A stretch of 64,000 nt of DNA, taken from contig OZ345373.1 in assembly GCA_977006965.1 (NCBI GenBank), forward strand, positions 124,001 through 188,000. The letters are read 5' to 3'. The notes beneath the pieces were generated by a model. The model ran no database searches. It was not told the DNA's origin and worked only from the letters and a program-made list of their open reading frames with translations. Every line of letters starts with the position of its first letter. Positions within the stretch are counted from its first letter, which is position 1. This document shows, in pieces, positions 56,401-64,000 of this stretch. This stretch comes from Phymatolithon calcareum (lineage: Eukaryota; Rhodophyta; Florideophyceae; Hapalidiales). The translations under genes were made by a program, and so were the position numbers.

Positions 56401-56945
56401 AATGGAAGGAGACCGCCAAGAATCGAAGTGGACAAGGAAGATTCTATACGAGAACACAAGTGAATTGCCAGCAATACTCAAGTTCCCCAAGGAGAAGCAC
56501 AGACAACTCACGCTGCAGTATGCCTGCGGAAGATTCCCAAAGGTGTCAAAAACAACTATGGCCAAATAATTTGGCACAAGAGCCAGAGAGCAAATGGAGA
56601 CCTTTGAAATCACGCTAGCGGGGTACGACCTAGAAGGAGAAAAACGCCTAGAAGCAGAAAAAGGTCTAGATGAGCTCTTACTATTTAGCAAGACACTCAT
56701 AGAACGAATGGAGAACGAAGAAGGCTTGTATTGATTCGTATAAGGCAAGGCAAAAAGCGGTCGAGTCCAAGCACCAGCAATCCTGTAGAGGACTGAGATA
56801 TGATTACTTTGAATCTTGAGTTTTCCCGTCTGCGATTCTACTGGGCGTTTCGTGAGCTGCACAAAGGTAGGTAGCATCAGAGGAAGCCTCGCCCATATCT
56901 TCGGAAGTCTGTGGGGCTTTTAAATAAACTTGAATAAAAAAGTAA
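53439..56945 (+). pseudogene. LINE C, endonuclease to 3' end, multiply broken
   Basis: Non-LTR retrotransposon on the + strand. Endonuclease at 53460-54110: GGVSLVFRSGCGVKL, VYMSPRSIHQETDKC, then GD with TGA (53889-53891) where the Trp of GDWNAR is expected. The frame goes on with GPTFQT, IDFFVTKGI and a degenerate HRPV motif. Linker at 54222-54743. RT: APGLDDVKAEML, YLGNYRPISLVSHHRK, LGFQKGKST, LDLKAAYGSVPR, VDRDVPQDSPLSRSLYNIF, and a palm motif LFEDDV in place of LADDV. C-terminus at 55680-56730. It ends in an A-rich 3' region with AATAAA repeats near 56920-56945. A 131-bp insertion interrupts RT at 55409. It is close to LINE B in sequence. Confidence 0.88.
55398..55550 (-). mobile_element. 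131-bp retroposed insertion in LINE C with 11-bp TSD
   Basis: AGTGGACAGGG is duplicated exactly at 55398-55408 and 55540-55550. The inserted segment (55409-55539) starts on the + strand with GTTTTTTTTG, i.e. a short poly(A) tail at the 3' end of a minus-strand insert. Removing it restores the conserved RT region. This is the hallmark of target-primed reverse transcription. The source sequence is not identified. Confidence 0.85.
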
Positions 56946-57689
56946 AAATTTTATAGCGGCTGTAGGACTGATAAGAAGATCGTCTCAAACTTCTCACATC
57001 TGTAAGGCACTTTTTTGTGAGACGAACCACTGGAAAGGACGAAGTCGAACTGTACAATGAGATGAGCCAAATGCTTCCTGTAAGGGCAGTTCTGGGACTC
57101 TCGTGCATCGGAAAATTCAGTCTGGAAACACTGTCCAGCAAGTACTCCTGTGAGAGAGTCATAGCGACAATGAAAGCAGCGGGCCTTAGGCTAGACAAAG
57201 AGTAAAATCTTTTCAAGAACTCGGTGTCCATGAAGAATCTATGGGCTATAAGAAAGAGGATGAAGAAATGCGCATGATACATGGCTGATTTCGAAACGCA
57301 AACTGGTACAAAGACAACCAGAAGAAGGCTGAAGAAGAAATAGAAGCATTAGAGAGAAAAGCGCTTGCAGAGACATAAGCGGGCGTCCACAAGTAATTTG
57401 AAAGCGAAATGAGAAGTATGTCAGCATGCAATGAAAGTGCAGAATTTTCGAAAAACCACACAGAAGTGCACAAACCGAAGAGCTCCGAGCTTGATGCTGA
57501 TAGCGACAGTATTGCAACTGTTAACAACACCGAAGGGCCAAACGAAGCCCAAAAGACATTAAGCTCCCGCACCAAAAACAGAGAAGATAACATGACCCCT
57601 GAAGGGTGTACAAAGAGTGAATCGACACCCAAAGCTAGCGAAGCAGAAGAGCACCACCAGGGGTAGGAGCAATTTAATTGGAGAGAATT
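56946..57689 (+). other. Short frames after LINE C, unrecognised
   Basis: Two + strand frames (57017-57205, 62 codons; 57409-57666, 85 codons, acidic and Ser-rich) may be pieces of one protein broken by stops. No domain is recognised. They might be the ORF1 of another LINE or a host relic. Confidence 0.35.
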
Positions 57690-58756
57690 GGAAAAAAATC
57701 GCGCGGCAAAATATATATTGCAATTGTTCTTGCAACAAAAATTGAAAATTGCTATTTTTCGTCTTAGCAATAATTGCAATAATGCCAATTAATTGTAGAT
57801 TTCTCCCGGTTTTTCCATTCCTCTACTACTTAGACCCTCTGCACGCTCGAACAGCCTGGGAGACTAGATTCTGATTCCAAATCCGCTGTTCACATTCAAA
57901 AACAAAAGTGAATGGATAAGCATGGGTTCTAGCCTGGAGCGTTGATCAGTAAGGACATACTTCGCAAAAATGATTCTCGACTATTTCATGCAACAATCCT
58001 TGACAGACATGACGCTCCTCAGCATCATAGTATGCATCCTCGTTTGCTGTATTTTCACGACACTAGATTCAAAATGAGGATCTGAGACAATGGCAGTGGT
58101 CGCAGAAATGTACTTCGTTCCGAGCCCGCAGCCTCTAAGTGGGCTCTGATCGGTGTTAGGATCATTTTTCTGCTGAGAAACAAGCTGTATAAGTCCATTC
58201 AGCATGGCTCGCCCCTTCGAAAGGCGAATTCCCCGCTCCTGAAGTTTCCTTGTTACGGACTACTGACTTCATGATGGTCTTGCATCCCTCCGAAGGGCAA
58301 GTCCATGAGTGCTTCTGCTTTCCATTTTCGATCTGGATCCCGAAAGAGTGTCCAACCGCGCTTGGACTGTCCCAAGTCAGAATCTGTTCGACTAGCTCCT
58401 TTACTCCAGCTTCCGGCTCGGTGATAGTATTGGAAATGGTTTTGCGCTTCTTCGCGATTGACTTCATAGCTGAGCTTCTGAAATTCTCTTTAAAGTCAAT
58501 TATAGGTGCTAATGTGCTGAAAATGACACAAATGACTGCAATATATATAGAAGGCGGTTTTCAAAACTAGCATCTTAGTAGACTGGCAGGTTAGGGTCGT
58601 CTAGCCATAGTCGCCCAGCGATAGTCGCCAAGTACCAGCTGAATCATTCGCTTGTCTTGGTGGTAACCGTCTACAACAAAGAAGCAATTACTTGGAATTA
58701 ATTGGAGAATGTTTACAGCAACAAAATAATTATTGTAATTTTTGATAGAAGAAAAT
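57690..58756 (-). mobile_element. Possible hAT relic
   Basis: Both borders are rich in TTGCAAT/ATTGTAAT motifs and start with CAAAAT-like sequences in inverse orientation, as in the hAT elements of this window. A minus frame (58467-58162) has WTCPSEGC, which could be half of a BED finger. The terminal repeats match only loosely and no target duplication is seen, so this is tentative. Confidence 0.3.
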
Positions 58757-59216
58757 TGAGCAAATTCACTGCATGGACCGAAAAAGGTGGCAAAATTCGC
58801 TAAATCGACACCCTTGCAAAAACTACTACTCGTTATGATTTCAGCTAGACAGCCGCTTATCATTACATGTAATTAAGAGGATTTATTGAGAAGGTACCAT
58901 GTGCCCCAACTTGAGGAAAGTCGGCACGTTTCTAATCGCGTTATACTAGCATCGAGAGTCGTCAGTTATCTTATTCAGAATTGCATAATATCATGTCAAT
59001 GGCTCGTGCCACTTCATTCTCTTCGGTAGGGGTCCATGTGGGCTTCTTCAGGGTTCTGCTGAGTGTACCAATTGCCCATGCTCCTTAACTACCCATATAT
59101 TCAATCAGCTTCCTTATTATTACACTACTAATCCGCTACGCAAAGTACTCTGCGCCTCGTCGCATTCGACTGCTGAGCTAACTCACAACGCTCTCGCCCG
59201 AACGGTCTGAACTCAT

Positions 59217-60735
59217 GGAGAAGAAGGAGCTCGTGGTAAGGGTGGGTGACTGCCCTGGAGCAAACTTTGACGACGTTGTAAACCTCGTAATCGCCCACAA
59301 CACGTCTATTGGCAAGGCAAGTTCCTCACGCCTTGCTGCTACAAGAAGCACCAGGAAAATCCTCTGACCGGAGAAGTCGCTTGTGGAGCCGGAGGTCATA
59401 GAAAGTGACATGCTGAGGTTTGTTGTTAGCAGCCAAGTGACACCATTCCCTGTGGTAGTTAACAGCGACTACCGCGCTACATGCTCTTTCCGCCACTTTG
59501 AAGAGCACCAGCGGCCATGTATCCACGTCGTCGTTGCACTTTTGTACTGTTCTAGACGCTTGGCGCAGCATCGAGTCGCATTCAACCAGTGAAACAAGAT
59601 CTGGTGTGGGACGCATGGCTGTTGATAACGTGGGCCAAGCAACACGAGGGCATCATCATTCGTGTTGCAGTCACTGATTCAGGATGATTTGGTTCCGTTT
59701 GACCTTGTCGCTAAGCTGGGCCGCAAGCGCAAGAGGCCCTACTTCCCGTCCGAAATGAGGTCCCGTCACGGCTCCTCGTCAGGCATTAGGAGCAGTATAT
59801 TGAATTGGCAGTATATTTTAGCATGGCTCTATTGCAGTAATATTGCGTGGCCTGTCTGTATTGGTTTACGTTTTGGTGGCTACAGAACGTCTGTGTTGGT
59901 TACGTATTGGTGGCTACAGAACAGATTCTTGGAACTCTGAAGTACGTATTTTGAGAACGGCCGCGCCAGTGGCTCTGAAAGTAATGCAGTCCATTCACGT
60001 GTGCCATTTAGCTTATTTCCATTTTACAATTCTGTATATACTGATCAAGACTGTGAGCATTTCACCTTACGGTTGCAAACCTCTTTGTTCCTGCTACCAT
60101 CATTTCTCGACCATGTCGTGAAAACCGAAGTCCGAGTTGGTTGTCAAAGCGCTCATGACAAAACGCGATGATGCGTTCAAGATTCTGCCTTCTCGCGGGG
60201 AACGTGAATGTACTCCTACCAACGTTCGGTGCTTGGTCTATGCTTGTCCGCGTAATGAAAACTGCAAGAACACCCCATCAGTTGTTACTTTCAAGAAGGG
60301 ATCTGGGTGGAGGAAATGCTCGGAGTGCAAGAGTAACAGAACAGGTGGAGGAAGATGCTGAAGAGCAGCATTTGTTGGCTTTGTGACCTGCCTTAGTTGC
60401 TTTCTCTGTGTTCTATTGTAGTCATATTGGCTGCAGTAGTCGTTGCTTATTGCAGTAGTATTGGCATGCGGAGCTCTATTGCAATAAAAATTGGATCCTT
60501 GCCTCTTCCTTTCAATACAGAAAAATATACTGCTCCCAATCCCTGCTCCTCGTGTGGAAACAACGGTTACTTCTCGCAGACATGCGCCAAGCCGAACATC
60601 CGCAATGTTGTTGAGGCGAAGAGAAAACACATCGACAAAGCGGCTCAGTCCATGATAATTGACCTCACCGCCTGCGATGACGGAGATAGTACTTGCGACG
60701 AGGAGCTGAAGCATAGAGCGTTGCGCATGAAATAA
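59217..60735 (+). pseudogene. MULE 2 transposase C-terminus, split by the hAT insertion
   Basis: The ATG at 59217 starts the same frame as in copy 1, with the same TGA before LVEPEVIES. The SWIM finger region reads CSFRHFEEHQRPCIH; the second Cys of the CxC pair is replaced by Phe, so the finger is mutated. After the hAT insertion, the zinc knuckle reads CSSCGNNGYFSQTC with Tyr in place of His. The tail ends LKHRALRMK at the TAA at 60733-60735. The two finger mutations suggest this copy is the more decayed. Confidence 0.8.
59780..60545 (+). mobile_element. Non-autonomous hAT element, 766 bp, perfect 8-bp TSD
   Basis: CTCCTCGT is duplicated exactly at 59772-59779 and 60546-60553. Ends are CAGGCATTAGGAGCAGTATA at the left and, inverted, CAGGGATTGGGAGCAGTATA at the right; both fit the hAT YARNG rule. 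The left subterminal region has two imperfect copies of a unit of about 33 bp containing TTGGTGGCTACAGAAC (59873-59936), and TATTGCAGTAxTATTG motifs lie near both ends. Inside is a 74-codon + frame (60137-60361) with several Cys pairs (CLVYACPRNENC, KCSECK) that may be a decayed BED finger. No catalytic domain is present. Confidence 0.9.
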
Positions 60736-62160
60736 ATATTATTTTTTTGATAAGTTTATTTCTATGGAGTGTTCTGTGTATCATAACGAGTAGTAGTTAT
60801 TGCAAGGGGTGCCGATTTAGCGAATTTTGCCACCTTTTTCGGTCCATGCAGCGAATTCCCTCATAAGAAATTAAACGAGTCCTTTTCGAGATAATTGTCC
60901 ATCTTTGTAGGCGATTCTTTTTGAAGACCAGAATTACGAAAAGTGCTCTACGCTCCTTATTTCATCCCCTTTCTTTTATTTTTTTGATTTTTGGATAACC
61001 TACGTTCTTGGCTTTCTATTACAGTTTTCAAAATGCAAAAAAAGGATCAGAAAGAGGTCTTAAACTGTGCGTTTAAGGAGCTGTCCCGATTTTAGAAGGA
61101 ACCCTCTGCAGAGAATTTCTAGAAAAAGTTTTCACGGCGCGAGGACTTTTTTTTGCTTAGCCAATTAATGTAGTGCTTCTCGGGTTCCCGTGCTCATAAA
61201 AAATAAAAGTGAAAATCTAAGATGAGGGTGTAGGTCCTTAATGCGTTGCAGAAAACGTTAATGTACATAATTGAATTATTGACGAAAATGGTACAGACTT
61301 TCGTTGCTCCGCGGACTGCATGCTTCCAGAAATGTCATGACGGGGCCGTAGGCCCCTCGACAGTGCATCACAAAAGTTCAGCCACACAGCTGCGAAGTTA
61401 AAAATGTGTAGGAACACAGTATGCGCTGCAGAACATGAAGAGCGGACTCTAATCTTGGGAAGCGAGGAGGGTATGGAGCTCAGGAAAACGAACTCTTTAC
61501 GCTTATTTGCAAACTCGAACTCTAAGGGTACCGCATTGGCGCAGTACTAGCAAGGAAATGTTGTGATATAACATCAGTTACACCTCCATCAGTGGTCGAT
61601 CTAACACGAAGAGCTATTGAGCACAGTGCAGTCTTGTGATGGAGAAGTCTTGAATACGGCAAAAGGAAAAAATTGAAATGGTTATGCACATCAAAATCCC
61701 CGCAGACACAGTGCAGTGCAGTTAGGGGGAGATATGTCGTGTATGCCTTCATCACATTGCTGTTATTTTAACGGGAACATCAAAGACATTCCGTCACGAC
61801 AAGTATTTGGTATATTTTTTCGAAAACTTACCTGTCGAATAAAGCAGAAGGCGCATGCTGCATTCAAATTCAATTAGTGCAAGGGACAGTAGTGCACTTC
61901 TTACCCTAATTTCTCGGTTTTCCTCCTGCTATATGAAATCGAATTAGGGACGCAAACACCAATCGCTACTGCTACAATCCCAGCAGCGAGAGTCGCTCTC
62001 TGCTACAGAGAAGTGCTGAGTACGAACATGGAAGACAAATGTTAGTCCATCACCAGCATTTCCTACGAAAGAAGCTGTGCCGGTCGTCAAGCGCGGGATC
62101 TAATGCAAGCCATCATATTCGCTCTCATTGGACACACGCTGAGAGGTTCTGGTGGGGTGT

Positions 62161-62192
62161 CTTGCATCCCGCGGGATCCCGCGGGACGCAAG
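62161..62192. repeat. 32-bp near-perfect palindrome
   Basis: CTTGCATCCCGCGGG is followed by its inverse ATCCCGCGGGACGCAAG. Only one pair (62166/62187) mismatches. It contains two CCGCGG sites around GGATCC. Confidence 0.85.
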
Positions 62193-62293
62193 AAATAGTG
62201 GAATTTTATTGGCCAAAAAGTAGTGAAGTAGAGAAGTGGAAAGTCCTGGCTATGATAATATACAGTATGATACTCCCAATGAAATTATTAGCC

Positions 62294-62308
62294 GAGCCAT
62301 CATGGCTC
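62294..62308. repeat. 7-bp inverted repeat
   Basis: GAGCCAT-C-ATGGCTC. It is short, and noted because it lies between two stronger palindromes upstream of the 109-aa gene. Confidence 0.6.
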
Positions 62309-62337
62309 ATCATTGAATTTTTTACTTCATGATGAAG

Positions 62338-62361
62338 ATGAGATTCTTGCAAGAATCTCAT
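62338..62361. repeat. 24-bp perfect palindrome
   Basis: ATGAGATTCTTG followed by CAAGAATCTCAT, with no spacer. It lies about 280 bp upstream of the start of the 109-aa gene. Confidence 0.85.
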
Positions 62362-62639
62362 ATTGAAACCAAATATTGTGCGAAACGGCGCTAAATGAAC
62401 AATGAACCAACACCTGGTAATAGCAGACTGGTACATTTTTTTCTGATGCATCTGCCAAATGTCATACTCATATCTCATCCATCCTGTGACGTTTTCACCC
62501 CCAACTATCCTTCTGCTAACATACTGTACCTGCTGTTTGTCCCCAAGAATTAATAATACTATGTGTGCCCAACTGTAGTTCAGATAGGCCCACCTGAAAC
62601 GCCTACGTCCAGACAACGCCACAATCTTGCTTTTCGAAC

Positions 62640-62969
62640 ATGGCTGCATTCGCCATTGTTCCGTTTTGCGCTGCCGCAGATGGCGGTCCGGCGAAGCAGA
62701 AGACCTGTCGTCGTAGCCTGCTGAAATTCGCTGGTGTGTCTGTCGGCTTGTTCGTGACGCAGAGAGCAGCAAACGCATTTGGGCTGCCTTCCCTTCCCGA
62801 CATGCCATCGCTGCCTGATTTGAAATCCATCAGTTTGCCAAAGATCGAGCTGCCGTCAGGACCGGCAAAACTGACCGAAGTTGACGAACGGAGCAGCGCT
62901 GTGGACGAAGAGACAGCCAGTCTGATGGAGAAACTGCAGAAGCGCAGGAAGTCGGGCTCCTCGGAGTAG
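62640..62969 (+). CDS. Predicted plastid (thylakoid lumen) protein, 109 aa
   Basis: Start at ATG 62640; an in-frame stop lies 45 bp upstream. Residues 1-23 are a short basic/hydroxylated leader with Ala, like a plastid transit peptide. Twin arginines (RRSLLKF, 24-30) are followed by a hydrophobic core (AGVSVGLFV) and ANA (44-46) before FGLP. This is the pattern of a Tat-type thylakoid signal with an AxA lumenal cleavage site. The mature part would be about 63 residues: a Pro/Leu/Ser repeat (LPSLPDMPSLPDL) then a charged helix (ETASLMEKLQKRRKSG). Small lumenal proteins of this layout are common around photosystem II, but I do not recognise the family. Nuclear encoding with a bipartite presequence supports an algal host. 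Confidence 0.75.
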   Translation: MAAFAIVPFCAAADGGPAKQKTCRRSLLKFAGVSVGLFVTQRAANAFGLPSLPDMPSLPDLKSISLPKIELPSGPAKLTEVDERSSAVDEETASLMEKLQKRRKSGSSE

Positions 62970-63574
62970 GCGGAACCGCATCGCAACTTGATGGGAATTG
63001 GACATCCTGTTTGCTTTTCTAGTTTCATTGTTGGAACGTTACTCTGATGATTTATTAGCTGCAGTTAGCTCTATGCGGTAGAGAGAGGTTTCGTGATTGT
63101 GGATTATACTTGTACAAAGGGCTGTACGTGATTGTAGATTATGGTTGTATAAAGGGTTGCTCGTTTCTTTTAGCAGGAGATTGATGCCACATCAATTGAG
63201 CCGCACGCAAACGAAGTACAGAGCCATAGCAACTCGCACAAACGTGCCACAAACTAGGCTGCCATCATTCTTCAGGAATTCCATCAAGACAAAGCTGTCG
63301 CTCGATGTGGGGGCCACTCGTGAGTGCGAACTCAGAATACGAAGAGGCATGCATATGCACCCACACGTCGAGGAATGCAGTGATACATCCGCATGGCTTT
63401 CAACAAACGCCGAGCCGTCGATGCGCGTGTCACAGCATCCGAATTAATGTCTAAATGTTGAGACGAGAACAGTTTGCCCGTCGGCGTCACTTGGGAATTC
63501 CAAATGAACCATGAGCACCGAATACGTTCTGCGCTTGCGCCGAGAAGCTTCAAACGAACACATTTCCCCACGGC
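62970..63574. other. Non-coding stretch between the lumen gene and the relic
   Basis: No gene is recognised. Two related short segments (GTGATTGTGGATTATACTTGTACAAAGGG near 63093 and GTGATTGTAGATTATGGTTGTATAAAGGG near 63129) form a direct repeat of about 29 bp. The left part of the metallopeptidase-like relic might extend here, but I cannot align it. Confidence 0.45.
63093..63157. repeat. Tandem pair of a segment of about 29 bp
   Basis: Two copies of a GTGATTGTxGATTATxxTTGTAxAAAGGG unit, 36 bp apart start to start, with few substitutions. It is probably a local duplication in the 3' flank of the 109-aa gene. Confidence 0.7.
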
Positions 63575-63757
63575 AAATATCTAGCCCGCCAGTTACATTC
63601 TCCAACCTGCAAGTGAACGTACTCTTGCTGCCAGGGCTAGTGATGCCGTGTTCGATTGCCGCAGGAGACAGTCCCGAACGTAGCCATTGATGAATTATCG
63701 GAGCACATGCGGGATTGCAAAGTGATTCAGGTTGTCAACGGCTTTTCTTGGGGTCAA
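63575..63757 (-). pseudogene. Relic of the HExxH membrane-protein family
   Basis: The minus strand reads VDNLNHFAIPHVLR, matching residues 51-65 of the protein at 4770-10625 (AENLDHFVFPHVLR). The next codon is TAA (+ strand 63695-63697) where the intact gene has CAA. Beyond it the alignment goes on (ING.V.D...RQ..TAS), and after a frame change SKSTFTCRLENVTGGLDI matches DKSTFVSTLQNAPAGLDV at residues 98-115. The zinc motif region is not found to the left. It is thus a decayed duplicate of the first part of the ectodomain, about 53 kb from the intact gene. Confidence 0.8.
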
Positions 63758-64000
63758 CTGATATGTAGCCCGTATCATTTTCCAGTAGAACACGCAGTTC
63801 TCCATGAAATAATCTTGAATTGTCTGACTTTTTTTCTGAATATTTCCTGATGATGGTCTGATTGCGCAGATGATGAGCAGTGGTGACTTATCAAAAATAG
63901 CGACCAATTGGCTGAGCTCCGCATCACAAAAAAATCCGGCGATCTCCGCATCGTCTTTCTGAATGTGCACGTCATTCGCACCATCACCATGGCGTTCTGC

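Larger units (their letters stand above)
58757..60861 (+). mobile_element. MULE copy 2, about 2.1 kb, with nested hAT
   Basis: Same element as MULE copy 1: inverted ends GCAAATTCACTGCATGG and the inverse of CCATGCAGCGAATTCCC, the same internal order and near-identical sequence. It is longer because a 766-bp hAT element is inserted. A clear target duplication is not visible; AAGAAAATT and AAGAAATT near the two ends are only similar. The exact borders are uncertain by a few bases. Confidence 0.82.
60862..62639. other. Intergenic stretch before the 109-aa gene
   Basis: Nothing above 100 codons except overlapping antisense noise. It is A/T-rich up to about 62 kb. Three palindromes cluster at 62160-62361 and are listed separately. 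No transposon signature is seen. Confidence 0.45.

Noticed and set aside
57690-58756. Bona fide hAT element between LINE C and MULE 2
   Set aside because: Ends are only loosely inverted and no target duplication is seen; kept as a low-confidence feature rather than a finding.
1-64000. CRISPR arrays, rRNA genes, bacterial operons or plasmid/phage modules
   Set aside because: No regularly spaced repeats, no rRNA-like conserved stretches, and gene organisation and transposon types are eukaryotic.

Overview
The window looks like nuclear DNA of a eukaryotic alga, most plausibly a red macroalga. The reasons are long intronless reading frames, very few host genes, dense nested transposons of eukaryotic type (Ty1/copia LTR elements, APE-type LINEs, hAT, PIF/Harbinger, MULE), and a small predicted thylakoid-lumen protein with an N-terminal targeting region. 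The organism is an inference; no marker in the window names a species. I see no rRNA gene, convincing tRNA gene, CRISPR array or bacterial-type operon.

Host-like genes lie at the two edges. On the left are a WD40-repeat protein (3363-4385, +) and, convergent to it, a 1,951-residue predicted membrane protein (4770-10625, -). The latter has a signal peptide, an ectodomain with an HExxH zinc-protease motif, one membrane span and a cytoplasmic tail of about 1,490 residues rich in Ser, Lys and Cys. On the right are a 109-residue predicted lumenal protein (62640-62969, +) and a decayed copy of the first exodomain part of the 1,951-residue gene (about 63575-63757, -), so that family has at least two members here.

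The middle (about 15-61 kb) is a transposon graveyard whose order of events can partly be read from target-site duplications. A LINE on the minus strand (called LINE B, 19.6-34.5 kb) was split by a PIF/Harbinger element (27757-31934, TSD TAA). A copia element (copia 1, 20341-27752, TSD CTAAG) then landed exactly at the Harbinger left edge. LINE A (15005 to about 19600, -) is split by a 926-bp hAT element with a perfect 8-bp TSD. From 36 to 46 kb there are a MULE copy, an old hAT element and several LINE 3' fragments around a duplicated non-transposon-like segment. A second copia element (copia 2, 46441-52677, TSD CGGAC) is followed by LINE C (+) and by a second MULE copy (58757-60861) that contains its own 766-bp hAT insertion with a perfect 8-bp TSD.

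Most transposon genes are broken by stops or frameshifts. Two reading frames inside elements remain long and open: the Harbinger accessory protein (28236-29576, -) and an antisense ORF of 412 codons in copia 1 (25900-27138, -). The antisense ORF has residues arranged like a papain-fold cysteine peptidase. It and the giant HExxH/Ser-Lys-Cys membrane protein are the two most interesting objects in the window.
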